DNA from: Halorhabdus amylolytica
GTDB lineage: Archaea > Halobacteriota > Halobacteria > Halobacteriales > Haloarculaceae
Reading direction: 5' to 3'
Length of the DNA: 47,987 nucleotides
NCBI RefSeq assembly: GCF_004944975.1
Contig: NZ_SPQG01000003.1
Span: forward strand, 1 to 47,987
Shown: positions 40,480-47,987 of the stretch, piece by piece
Layout of the letters: the number at the start of each line of letters is the position of its first letter
How positions within the stretch are numbered: the stretch's first letter is position 1
The notes under the pieces: generated by a model
The model's input: the letters and a program-made list of their open reading frames with translations, nothing else
Databases searched by the model: none
Told to the model about the DNA's origin: nothing
Translations under genes and position numbers: made by a program

Positions 40480-42330
40480 ATGGCCATCGCGGGAATCCCG
40501 TTCGAGGCAGCCCTCGTGTTCGGACTCATCGGCGTGGCACTCGTCCTGTTCGTCTCGGAGGTGATCCCGAACGACGTCACGGCGATCGGCGTCATCGTCG
40601 CGCTGGCCGCGCTCGGGCCGACCATCGGGGTCACGCCACGGGACGCCATCGCGGGGTTCGCCAATCCCGCGACGATCACCATCGTTGCGATGTACATGCT
40701 GAGTGCGGGGATCCAGAATACGGGACTCGTCCAGCGACTCGGCGTCTCGCTCGCGGGGTTCGTCCGTGGCGACGAAGGTCGGGCCCTGCTGGCGACGGTC
40801 GGCACGACAGGGCCGATCGCGGGGTTCGTCAACAACACCCCGGTCGTCGCCGTGTTCATCCCGATGATCACTGATCTGGCCGAACAGAGCGACGTCTCGC
40901 CGTCGAAGTTGTTGTTGCCCCTGTCCTACGCGGCGATCCTCGGCGGGACGCTGACACTCGTGGGGACCTCGACGAACATCCTCGCCAGTGACTTCACCCG
41001 ACAGCTCGTTCCCGGGCGGGACGGTATCGGCATGTTCGAGTTCACGCAACTGGGTGTGATCGTCCTCGCGGTCGGACTCGCGTATCTGTTGACGATCGGC
41101 CGTCGACTCACGCCCGCACGGATCCCGGTCGATACGGATCTCGTTTCGGAGTTCAATCTCGAAGATCACCTCGACCAGTTACGCGTCCCGGAGACGTCGA
41201 CTATCATCGGCGAGCCAGTCGCCGACATCGAGAACCGAGAGGATGTTCCGGTCGACGTACTCCAGTTGCGTCGGAACGGTGAGGCCTACGCCGTCCCGGA
41301 CACCGACCAGCGGATCGCCGCCGGTGACGTCCTCGTCGTCAACGGACCGAGACGGGCGGTATCCCGGCTCCGCGACGCCTACGGCCTCCATCGCCTCGTC
41401 CGTGAAGACGTCACCGACGACACCTTCGACGACAGCCCAACCGAGAACACCCTCGCCAAGGCGGTTGTCCCGGAGGACTCGGCGTACGTCGGGGAAACGC
41501 TCGCGGAAGCGCGACTCGAAGAGTTCCACCGGACGACGGTCCTCGCGGTCCGGCGAAGCGACGAACTCATCCGTCAGGATCTGGACGAGGTCACTGTCGA
41601 GCCAGGCGACCTCCTGCTGGTCCGACTATCGTCGACGGCCATCGATTACTTCGCGGAGTCGGGTGATCTGATCGTGGTCGACGAGGGGGAGGCCGACCGG
41701 ATCGACGAGATCGAACCGGCAGAGGTCGCGCCGCTGTCGCCGAAGACGCCACTCGCGGTCGCGATCATGGCAGGGGTGATCGGTGCGGCGGCGTCGAACC
41801 TCCTTCCGATCGTGATCGCCGCCCTCGCGGGCGTCTTTGCGATGATCGTCACGGGCTGTCTGTCGCCAGCCGACGCCTACGACGCTGTCTCCTGGAACAT
41901 CGTCTTCCTGCTGGCGGGTGTGATCCCGCTCGGGTTCGCCATGGAGGCGACCGGCGGGGCCTCAGTGCTGGCCGACGCGCTGGTCGCTACCGATGCGTTC
42001 CTTCCGCTTATCCTGGTGATGCTACTGTTTTATGTCTTTACCGGCCTCCTGGCGAACGTCATCACCCCCGTCGCAACGATCGTATTGATGATCCCCGTCG
42101 CCGTTGATGCAGCCGGCGGAATGGAAGCCGACCCCTTCGCGTTCCTGCTGGCAGTGATGTTCGCTTCCGCGATGTCGTTCATGACGCCTGTCGGCTACCA
42201 GACCAACCTGATGGTCTATGGTCCCGGCGGCTATCGGTTCTCGGACTTCCTGAAAGTCGGCGGCCCGTTGCAGTTGCTGCTTGCGGTCGTGACGACGGTT
42301 GGGATCGCGACGATGTGGGGGCTCACGTGA
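40480..42330 (+). CDS. SLC13/DASS-type anion permease with two TrkA-C domains
   Basis: A 616-aa membrane protein with two halves of about five to six helices each, separated by a soluble insert (about 225-410). The first half has FVNNTPVVAVFIPMITDLA and TLTLVGTSTNILAS, the second ANVITPVATIVLMIPVAV and MTPVGYQTNLMVYGPGGY, all typical of the divalent anion/Na+ symporter family. The insert contains two RCK C-terminal (TrkA-C) domains (about 235-310 and 325-405), suggesting ligand control. Substrates in the family are sulfate, phosphate or dicarboxylates; not decided here. A metallophosphoesterase follows 112 nt later in the same direction. Confidence 0.92.
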   Translation: MAIAGIPFEAALVFGLIGVALVLFVSEVIPNDVTAIGVIVALAALGPTIGVTPRDAIAGFANPATITIVAMYMLSAGIQNTGLVQRLGVSLAGFVRGDEGRALLATVGTTGPIAGFVNNTPVVAVFIPMITDLAEQSDVSPSKLLLPLSYAAILGGTLTLVGTSTNILASDFTRQLVPGRDGIGMFEFTQLGVIVLAVGLAYLLTIGRRLTPARIPVDTDLVSEFNLEDHLDQLRVPETSTIIGEPVADIENREDVPVDVLQLRRNGEAYAVPDTDQRIAAGDVLVVNGPRRAVSRLRDAYGLHRLVREDVTDDTFDDSPTENTLAKAVVPEDSAYVGETLAEARLEEFHRTTVLAVRRSDELIRQDLDEVTVEPGDLLLVRLSSTAIDYFAESGDLIVVDEGEADRIDEIEPAEVAPLSPKTPLAVAIMAGVIGAAASNLLPIVIAALAGVFAMIVTGCLSPADAYDAVSWNIVFLLAGVIPLGFAMEATGGASVLADALVATDAFLPLILVMLLFYVFTGLLANVITPVATIVLMIPVAVDAAGGMEADPFAFLLAVMFASAMSFMTPVGYQTNLMVYGPGGYRFSDFLKVGGPLQLLLAVVTTVGIATMWGLT

Positions 42331-42369
42331 TCACGCCCGATGGACGGCTCGCTTCTCGACACCCAGGTC

Positions 42370-42414
42370 GGCACCGGGCGAGGGTGTTCCGGGCTGGCAC
42401 CGGGCGAAGGTGTT
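42370..42414 (+). repeat. 19-bp direct repeat upstream of the metallophosphoesterase gene
   Basis: GGCACCGGGCGAGGGTGTT (42370-42388) and GGCACCGGGCGAAGGTGTT (42396-42414) differ by one base and are 26 bp apart. They lie in the 112-bp gap before the gene starting at 42443, within its expected promoter. Confidence 0.7.
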
Positions 42415-42442
42415 TTGAGACAGCGCGCGCACTCGAAGACGA

Positions 42443-43777
42443 ATGGGTGACGCCGAGACGGTCTACTACGCGATCAGCGACCTCCACATCGGCGGCGACG
42501 AGCAACTGGAACACGTCGAGTTCCTCGACGAACTGCTCGCGTTTCTCGAACGTCTCGAGAGAACTGACGAGAACGCGGAGCTACTCATCAACGGGGACGC
42601 GTTCGGCCTCTGGGAGTTCACCACTCTGGAAGGCATCGAGAAGTTCGACGCGCTGGTCGATCGCTACCCGGAGTTGTTCGAACAGCTCCGTGCGACCGGC
42701 GAGAACGTCCAGATCACGCTTCTGCCGGGCAATCACGACCACGAACTCGCCGCCTACGACGAGTACGTAACGCGGTTCGCCAAATACAACGTGGATCTCG
42801 TCCAGAAACAATCGATCACCCGTCCTGTTGGCAAGCGAGTCATTCACTTCGAACACGGCAACCAGCGCGACCCGAACAACCGCTTTGTGGACTTCGGCAA
42901 CCCCTACGAGAAGCCGCTTGGCTATCACTACAACACGCTCGTGACCAGCCGAGCTGGCCAGGTATCCGACCGCGGACGACGCAACTGGCTGAAGGATATC
43001 CAGGCGGTCACGCCCACCGAGCGGGTCCCGGTGTGGTTCCTCTCGAAGTACTTCTACAACGAGATGCATCCCCTGCTGCGGTACGCCGCCGTCCCGTTCC
43101 TGTTGCTGTTCAATCTGAGCGCGCTTGTCGCGATCGGTGCCGGCCTCGACCTGATCGGGATCTGGTCGATGCCGACCGACGCCATCGAAGGGGCGTTCGG
43201 TCGACTCGGATCCGCCGGGACGTTCGCGTTCTCGGTGCTGGCGATCAACGTGGCTATCGTCGGGATACTAGTCCTGGTCTGGATCCCGCTGCGGTTCATC
43301 GTCCAGGATTTCAAGCGTACCATCGACCGGTTCGGCCTCGTCGAGACGGAGTTCACGGTCGATCCGAGCGAACCGTACGTCGCTGCGGCGAGAGACGTCT
43401 TCGAGGCGCGTCCCGAGACGGCCGTCTTCTGCTACGGACATACCCACCGACCGGCGGTCGAGGAGGTTGACGGACGGGCGATAGTCAACACGGGGACGTG
43501 GCTGAAGCGTTTCCATCGCCGGCCCGTGATCGCTGGATTGCTCCCTCCGGTCTTCCACCCGACCTTCCGGCTGAGTGTGGTCCGGATCGCCGCCGAGGAC
43601 GGGGGCGTGGCCGTCGAGTACGAGACGATAGACAAACCCGATCCCGCAAAAGAGGACCTGACGTTCACCGAACGGTTGCTGACTGTCGGCCGGGTACCTG
43701 ATCCGAGCATTCCTGATCGGGTGGTCGTCGGTGATTCCAGGGAGTTCGAATCAGCGACAACTGATCGAAAGCCATGA
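42443..43777 (+). CDS. Membrane-embedded metallophosphoesterase
   Basis: A 444-aa calcineurin-type phosphoesterase. Metal-binding motifs are DLHIGG (Asp13, His15), GD (Asp52), GNHDHE (Asn97, His98, Asp99) and GHTHRP near residue 333. Between these, two hydrophobic stretches (about 208-238 and about 255-285) interrupt the catalytic domain as a membrane hairpin, so the enzyme is probably held at the membrane. The family cleaves phosphodiesters or phosphomonoesters of lipids, nucleotides or UDP-sugars; here the substrate is unknown. The N-terminus fits the start at 42443. Confidence 0.9.
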   Translation: MGDAETVYYAISDLHIGGDEQLEHVEFLDELLAFLERLERTDENAELLINGDAFGLWEFTTLEGIEKFDALVDRYPELFEQLRATGENVQITLLPGNHDHELAAYDEYVTRFAKYNVDLVQKQSITRPVGKRVIHFEHGNQRDPNNRFVDFGNPYEKPLGYHYNTLVTSRAGQVSDRGRRNWLKDIQAVTPTERVPVWFLSKYFYNEMHPLLRYAAVPFLLLFNLSALVAIGAGLDLIGIWSMPTDAIEGAFGRLGSAGTFAFSVLAINVAIVGILVLVWIPLRFIVQDFKRTIDRFGLVETEFTVDPSEPYVAAARDVFEARPETAVFCYGHTHRPAVEEVDGRAIVNTGTWLKRFHRRPVIAGLLPPVFHPTFRLSVVRIAAEDGGVAVEYETIDKPDPAKEDLTFTERLLTVGRVPDPSIPDRVVVGDSREFESATTDRKP

Positions 43778-43994
43778 CCGTGTATCACATGGCATACCGC
43801 GAGTCGTCTACTTGATCGAGCGTCGCTCGTTTTCGCCGTCTCGATACCTCGATCTGAACCCACTCCGGACTAGCTGTATTCTGCACAGCCCGAATCGAGT
43901 ACGTAAGGGTGCTGTACGTCGACACACCGAATGACACTCCTGTAACTCCGCCCGGGATCGACACTGTTTTCCACGACTCAACTGGTGGGTCGGT

Positions 43995-44375
43995 ATGGAA
44001 CCGAGTGCGTTCCTCGACGGTGCAACCGTGACGATTTCGGATCGTACGTATGCAGTCTGTCGAACCGAGGAGACGTACGCTACTGCGTTCGCGACGGTTC
44101 GAGACGGGACCGAGACAACGACCATCATTGCGGAGGACGCCCTCGATAGCGTGGCGTACGAGTCGATCGAGCGGGGCTGGAAGCGCTTGACGTTCGACGT
44201 AGAACTCCCGTTCGAGCTGGTGGGATTTCTGGCAACGGTCGCGACGGCCCTGGCAGATGCGGAGGTCTCTGTCTTCGTTCTCTCTTCGTACTCGACGGAT
44301 CACCTTCTCGTCCAGACGGACGACATTGCTACCGCCGCCAGTACACTCGTGGATCTCGGTTGTGACGTGAACTGA
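43995..44375 (+). CDS. ACT-domain (ACT_7/CASTOR-like) protein
   Basis: A 126-aa protein with two ACT-like halves, the second with the typical LPFELVGFLATVATALADAEVSVFVLSSYSTDHLLV (about 71-105, including the GLA-type turn replaced by VGFLA). Such proteins bind amino acids or other small ligands and usually regulate an enzyme or gene. No partner is adjacent. Its start at 43995 is followed by haloarchaeal codon use. The 217-bp gap upstream holds no clear gene. Confidence 0.8.
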   Translation: MEPSAFLDGATVTISDRTYAVCRTEETYATAFATVRDGTETTTIIAEDALDSVAYESIERGWKRLTFDVELPFELVGFLATVATALADAEVSVFVLSSYSTDHLLVQTDDIATAASTLVDLGCDVN

Positions 44376-44477
44376 CGGCCATAGTTGGTTGCACCGAGTT
44401 TGGACGACACACTCCGCGTGTCATCTCCGAGTAGCAGGATTCGGTCGACAGTCCTCTCGAGGGCCAGATAACGAGAG

Positions 44478-45613
44478 TTATCGTATATTTTTGATCGTCG
44501 TGCCCACGAAAAGTGTGGCGACGACGCCCGCAGTCACGCCGAAGACCGCGACGACGCCGAACCCGGCCGCGACCGGACCGAACACCACTGGCGAGAGGAA
44601 CTGTCCCACGTACCCGAACATGGCGATGTACGAGCTGAACTGCCCCTTTCGGCTCGCCGGAACCAGCTCTTCGACCCAGAGCATCGCCGTCGGGAAGACC
44701 AGCCCCTGTCCGAGCCCGAACAACACGACCGGAGCGATCGCCACGACCGGGGAATTCGCGACCGGAACGACGGCGAAGCCGATCGTCCAGAGGAGAAACG
44801 CGATCCGGGCCAACTGGCCGTAGGAGAACAGCCGGTGGATCCGATCGACAGCGCGGCGCTAACACCGCCAGCGATCCCCATCACCGAGAGGTAGAGACTG
44901 ATCTGAAACGACGACTCCAGCCCGTAGGTCTCTAAGATCCCCGGATAGTAGACGACGATCGAGTAAAGCAGGACGTTCGCCAGGAAGTAAAGCAGGTAGA
45001 CGGCGAGGAGCAACGGCGTCCCCGTGATCACGTCCACCAGCAGCCGGAGACTACCACCCGCCCCGTCGCTCTCCGAAGGGTCCGACTCCATCGCCGGCTC
45101 AGGGACGAACAGCAGTGCGGCCACGCCGAGCGGGAGGCCAACGAGGTAGACGCCGAAGGGGACCTGCCAGGAGGCGGTCCCGAGGATTCCGCCGACGAGT
45201 GGCCAGACCGACGCCCCGACGCTGTTGGCGCCGGCTCGCAACCCCATCGCGCGGTCTTTCCGTCGGCCCGAATAGAGGTTGTAAATGAGGACCGTCACGC
45301 CCGTATAGACGAATGCGACGGCGACGCCCAGTGCCGCCCGCGTCACGAGCAAGACGGGAAACGACGTGACGACGAGCCCGGCACCGCCGGCAAGTGCGTA
45401 CACCACCAGCCCGAGGATATAGGGTTTCCGTGGCCCATATCGGTCGATAAGGACGCCGGCGGTGAGGCTCGCGAGAACGATGAACAGACCGTGAGTCGTG
45501 ATGATGAGTCCTGCCAAGGACTGCATGACGGCCAGTCCTGCCTGGATCTGGTTGACGACCGGCCCCAGTATCGCGCCGGCCATGACCGTCAGCGTCCCCG
45601 TAGCGACGATCAC
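44478..45613 (-). pseudogene. Frameshifted MFS transporter
   Basis: Two overlapping frames together encode one 12-helix major facilitator protein of about 378 aa. The N-terminal part (from the GTG at 45613, VIVATGTLTVMAGAILGPVV, with LTAGVLIDRYGPRKPYILG as the loop 2-3 signature) stays in frame to about 44850. The C-terminal part continues in the next frame as RIHRLFSYGQLARIAFLLWT to the stop at 44478. The join, at CTGTCGATCGG on the minus strand, lacks one base: CTG TCN GAT CGG would restore SDRIHRL. It could be a real mutation or a sequencing error. It lies just downstream of a MarR regulator, a usual pair for drug efflux. Confidence 0.85.
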
Positions 45614-45684
45614 CCAGAGTGCGACCCCCGCGGACGGTGACGGCGGGACCTAATCCCGAAGGCGACTTCAGATCGACGACGAGA

Positions 45685-46128
45685 TCACGTTTCGTCCTCC
45701 GGAAGATCCACGTCCAGGTTCCGACAGACCGTCCGCAAGTGCCCGACCAGCGCCGATCGCTCCTCGACTGACAGTCCCTCGGTTAGTTGGGACTCGACAC
45801 GGTCTTTCACGGCGGCGATATCCTCACGGAGTTCTCGTCCCGCGTCCGTCAGGTGCAGTCGCTTCCGCCGGCCGTCATCGGGATCCGGTCGCGTCTCGAC
45901 GTATCCTTTCGATTCGAGTTGAGCCACGACGCGGGCGATCGAACTCTTCTCCAGATGGTGTTGTTCGACGAGGTCGGTCTGGGTGAGGCCCTCGCGTTCG
46001 GCGAGCGCAAACAGGACCCGATACTCGCCGCGACCCAGGTCCTGGTCAGAGAGTTCGTCCTCGATCGTCCGACTGAGTGCCCGGCCGGCCAGGGAGACGT
46101 GCCAGGCGACGGGCTCGCGATCGGGCAT
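45685..46128 (-). CDS. MarR-family transcriptional regulator
   Basis: A 147-aa winged-helix DNA-binding protein. The recognition region TQTDLVEQHHLEKSSIARVVAQLE is at about 49-72 and the wing RPDPDDGRRKRLHLTDAG at about 80-97, both strongly MarR-like. The ATG at 46128 was chosen because it follows a palindrome at 46138-46153 at leaderless spacing. The downstream gene, 71 nt away on the same strand, is the broken MFS transporter. The regulator probably represses both by binding the palindrome, with an unknown inducer. Confidence 0.92.
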   Translation of the reverse strand: MPDREPVAWHVSLAGRALSRTIEDELSDQDLGRGEYRVLFALAEREGLTQTDLVEQHHLEKSSIARVVAQLESKGYVETRPDPDDGRRKRLHLTDAGRELREDIAAVKDRVESQLTEGLSVEERSALVGHLRTVCRNLDVDLPEDET

Positions 46129-46137
46129 AGGCCAGGT

Positions 46138-46153
46138 AGTTGCGTACACAACT
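46138..46153. promoter_or_regulatory. Palindromic operator candidate of the MarR gene
   Basis: AGTTGCGTACACAACT is a 16-bp palindrome with only one mismatched pair (AGTTG.GTAC.CAACT). It ends 10 bp before the regulator's ATG, so it covers the expected TATA/transcription-start area. MarR dimers typically bind such sites and autoregulate. Confidence 0.55.
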
Positions 46154-46279
46154 TCATTGCCACGAATGGGGCGTCCGGTCACGATATCGGTCCACCAACG
46201 AGGCAGGGGCTCGCAGCGTAGTGTTCGAAAGAATCGGAATTGCGTTCAGAGCACTGCCCGACGGCAGTGTTCGGATGAT

Positions 46280-46474
46280 CTATGCGCGAACGACGTTCGT
46301 CGCGCGCGGGCCTTTGGGGGCCTGCTCGATGTCGAATTCGATGTCCTGTCCCTCTTCGAGGTCCGGGCCGCCAACGTCCTCCATGTGGAAGAAAACGTCA
46401 TCGTCCTCGTCCTCAGTCGAAATGAAACCGTAACCGCCAGTGTCGTGGAAGAAATCCACCGTTCCGTTTGCCAT
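46280..46474 (-). CDS. cspA: Cold shock protein CspA-type
   Basis: A 64-aa single OB-fold cold shock domain protein. GYGFIST and VFFHMEDV correspond to RNP1 and RNP2 (aromatics at Phe8, Phe9, Tyr15, Phe17, Phe28, Phe29), and the end is KGPRATNVVRA. It binds single-stranded RNA or DNA. More acidic than bacterial CspA, as in haloarchaeal homologs. A TTATC box about 30 nt upstream suggests a short leader. Confidence 0.96.
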   Translation of the reverse strand: MANGTVDFFHDTGGYGFISTEDEDDDVFFHMEDVGGPDLEEGQDIEFDIEQAPKGPRATNVVRA

Positions 46475-46557
46475 TGCAAACAAACGTAGTGTCGCTCGGG
46501 GGATAACCCTTCTGAGAGTAGTGGTACCACGACCGTTGAGTGAACGTATCGCAAGAT

Positions 46558-46710
46558 TCAGGCGACCAGTGGCGCGAGTTCCTCCTCGTAACAACGCCGG
46601 CAGACGTAGTAATCGATCGCGCCCTCCTCGCTGTTCGTATGTACGAGCACATGCACCGTGCTGTCGAACGGGTACTGACCGCCGCAGACAGCACACGTCT
46701 CGGATGACAT
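46558..46710 (-). CDS. Small C4 zinc finger protein (50 aa)
   Basis: MSSETCAVCGGQYPFDSTVH, then VLVHTNSEEGAIDYYVCRRC and YEEELAPLVA to a stop at 46558. Two pairs, CAVC (6-9) and CRRC (37-40), form a C4 zinc finger like those in the abundant haloarchaeal micro-proteins. It lies 83 nt upstream of cspA on the same strand. Codon use and start are convincing. Function is unknown, possibly nucleic-acid or protein binding. Confidence 0.75.
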   Translation of the reverse strand: MSSETCAVCGGQYPFDSTVHVLVHTNSEEGAIDYYVCRRCYEEELAPLVA

Positions 46711-46903
46711 CTCCCAGTTGTGGTATTCGTTCACGACCTACATAGGTGTTTGCGATCGTTCACGGAGGGACTGCGGCCGCATGTCTCCGGAGGTCTCTCC
46801 TCGCTAGATATCTTTGATCGGGTCGTCCCACGGATAGCCCCTTTCGGGGTGGGGAGCCGTCGCAATACAGTGAGAGAATCCCGTCGTTCTGTCCTGGCAG
46901 ACG

Positions 46904-47677
46904 TCAGCGAGACGTATACCCGCCGTCCAGGACGATCGTCGACCCGGTCATGTATGACGAGGCGTCCGAAGCGAGGTAGACGACGAGTTCCCGGAGTTCC
47001 TCCGGACGGCCGAGTCGACCGAGCGGCGTGTTTTCGAGCCATTCCTCTTCCATGTCCGGGTTCGCTTCGAGAACGTCGTCGACGAGTTCGGTTCGCATGT
47101 ACCCGGGTGCGATGGCGTTGACCCTGACGCCGCGGTCGGCCCATTCGACTGCGAGCGATTCGGTGAGCATTGCGAGGCCGGCCTTCGTCGTGTTGTAACT
47201 CGCCTGCTTCTGGGGAACGTTGACGTCGATACCCGACATTGAGGCGATGTTGATGATCTTCCCCGTTTCCCGACGGAGCATCTGCGTTCCGACGTGTTTG
47301 GCACAGAGAAACGGACCGTCGAGATTCACCGAGAGTACGCGTCGCCAGGACTCAATCGATGTCTCCTCGGCGGGGGAGTTCTCGACGATACCAGCGTTAT
47401 TGACGAGCACGTCGATCGGCCCGAGCCGTTCGGTAACGCGTTCGACCATCTCTTCGACCGACGCCTCGTCGGTCACGTCCGTCTCGACGGCGATCACGTC
47501 GGTCTCGCCGTCGAGTTCTCTCGCGGTCGTCGTCGCTTTCTCCCCCTGCACGTCGACGATCGCCACGTCGGCCCCCATCTCCGCGAGGGCACCTGCCATA
47601 TGCTTACCCAGACCCTGGGCCGCCCCGGTGACGATGGCCACGTCGCCGTCGAGTGAAAACCGCTCCATGACGCTCAT
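46904..47677 (-). CDS. Short-chain dehydrogenase/reductase
   Basis: A 257-aa NAD(P)-dependent oxidoreductase. TGAAQGLG (17-24) binds the cofactor, NNAG is at 93-96, Ser146 in NIASMSG, and Tyr161/Lys165 in ASYNTTKAG form the catalytic site. The C-terminal LASDASSYMTGSTIVLDGGY is typical of FabG-like/gluconate 5-dehydrogenase-like members. Asp41 (IVDVQGE) at the end of strand 2 favours NAD. The ATG at 47677 follows a GTTTAAT box by about 28 nt; an ATG three codons downstream is possible. Substrate unknown. Confidence 0.92.
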   Translation of the reverse strand: MSVMERFSLDGDVAIVTGAAQGLGKHMAGALAEMGADVAIVDVQGEKATTTARELDGETDVIAVETDVTDEASVEEMVERVTERLGPIDVLVNNAGIVENSPAEETSIESWRRVLSVNLDGPFLCAKHVGTQMLRRETGKIINIASMSGIDVNVPQKQASYNTTKAGLAMLTESLAVEWADRGVRVNAIAPGYMRTELVDDVLEANPDMEEEWLENTPLGRLGRPEELRELVVYLASDASSYMTGSTIVLDGGYTSR

Positions 47678-47704
47678 AGGACGCTTTCGCTTGTCGCCGT
47701 GAGT

Positions 47705-47712
47705 GATTAAAC
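47705..47712 (-). promoter_or_regulatory. TATA-like box of the SDR gene
   Basis: GTTTAATC on the minus strand, 28-35 nt before the ATG at 47677. Confidence 0.45.
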
Positions 47713-47865
47713 CCCATGCACATCCATCAGACAGATGTCTGTTTCCTCTTCGGTGTTCGTTCGCGTACTCACGATGTCCTGCTGAACACCGCGAGGCAGG
47801 GCGCATCAGACGACGATAGGACTCTGACAGTGTGCTGTTGAACGGAGTCAGACAACACTCGTCGG

Positions 47866-47987
47866 ATGACGAACGGAATCCGACGGTGGGGCTGGGAGTT
47901 CGCCGAGTATCACGAGGCGAACGCCGATCGACTCGTTTCACTCGTCGATCGGAATTTGAACCACGTGAAGGTGGTCGCTCGCTTCGC
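47866..47987 (+). CDS. Possible partial gene at the right edge
   Basis: An open frame from ATG 47866 reads MTNGIRRWGWEFAEYHEANA, then DRLVSLVDRNLNHVKVVARF, and leaves the window. Composition and codon use are plausible, but only 40 codons are seen and no family is recognised. The non-coding 47713-47865 before it contains no other clear signal. Confidence 0.3.
   Translation, partial: MTNGIRRWGWEFAEYHEANADRLVSLVDRNLNHVKVVARF

Noticed and set aside
43785-43965. Minus-strand frame VSIPGGVTGVSFGVSTYSTL ... to a stop at 43785
   Set aside because: It is open and somewhat protein-like, but has no good start, weak GC3 bias and no recognisable family. The longer version overlaps the ACT gene.
47678-47941. 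Upstream extension of the SDR frame to 47941
   Set aside because: Unlike any SDR N-terminus and Arg/Pro-rich; the ATG at 47677 has a TATA-like box at the right distance.

Overview
The window looks like a stretch of haloarchaeal chromosome. Supporting signs are high G+C with strongly GC-biased third codon positions, very acidic proteins, many starts 24-35 nt downstream of a TATA-like box (leaderless style), a 31-nt intron in tRNA-Gln(UUG), a FolC-FolP fusion, a PurN-PurH fusion lacking the cyclohydrolase part, a Thr-rich surface glycoprotein and IS605-type tnpB elements. A sugar-degrading genus close to Halorhabdus is possible because of the transketolase/transaldolase genes, but that is an inference.

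Layout. (1) 1-404: edge of a tnpB element. It holds the first 18 codons of a tnpB running off the left side, a divergent 47-aa ribbon-helix-helix-like gene and a branched stem-loop end. (2) 429-7316: central sugar metabolism. A triosephosphate-isomerase-like gene and an aldo/keto reductase lie on +; a multi-sensor histidine kinase and an operon of split transketolase (two subunits) plus transaldolase lie on -. (3) 7596-9144: a ferritin-like protein and an AEC-family permease. (4) 9272-12778: a minus-strand operon ubiD-acnX large-acnX small-ubiX, the gene set of the archaeal (anhydromevalonate phosphate) mevalonate route. This is unexpected because haloarchaea are known for the phosphomevalonate decarboxylase route. 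(5) 12918-15961: alaX whose 3' end has been overwritten by a second tnpB element with its guide-RNA end, followed by a graveyard of relics (a frameshifted tnpB scrap, an 82-bp palindromic element, two truncated protein tails) leading up to tRNA-Gln. (6) 16275-22745: zinc-ribbon protein, Gfo/Idh/MocA dehydrogenase, GNAT acetyltransferase with zinc ribbon, HD phosphohydrolase, LysE exporter, PAC2 protein, RNA m5C methyltransferase with a separate partner protein. (7) 22841-28197: large surface glycoprotein, then the XPB helicase/Bax1 nuclease pair. (8) 28321-34345: grpE, dnaK, a second aldo/keto reductase, a COG3199-type NAD-kinase-like protein, an AbrB-PhoU regulator. (9) 34431-40367: FolCP, two tandem paralogous lipoproteins, PurNH. 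(10) 40480-47987: SLC13-type permease, membrane metallophosphoesterase, ACT protein, a frameshifted MFS transporter with a MarR regulator and palindromic operator, CspA, a small zinc finger protein, an SDR dehydrogenase and a possible partial gene at the right edge.

How the genes fit together. Transketolase plus transaldolase would give a non-oxidative pentose phosphate branch feeding triose phosphates, with the TIM-like protein and aldo/keto reductases acting nearby. UbiX would supply prenylated FMN to the adjacent UbiD-like decarboxylase, which would act on the product of the two-subunit aconitase X. XPB and Bax1 would act together in DNA repair, GrpE with DnaK in protein folding, and MarR would control the adjacent (now broken) MFS exporter. 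The clearest signs of mobility are two different tnpB elements whose left ends share one architecture, and the relic-rich 0.8 kb next to tRNA-Gln.
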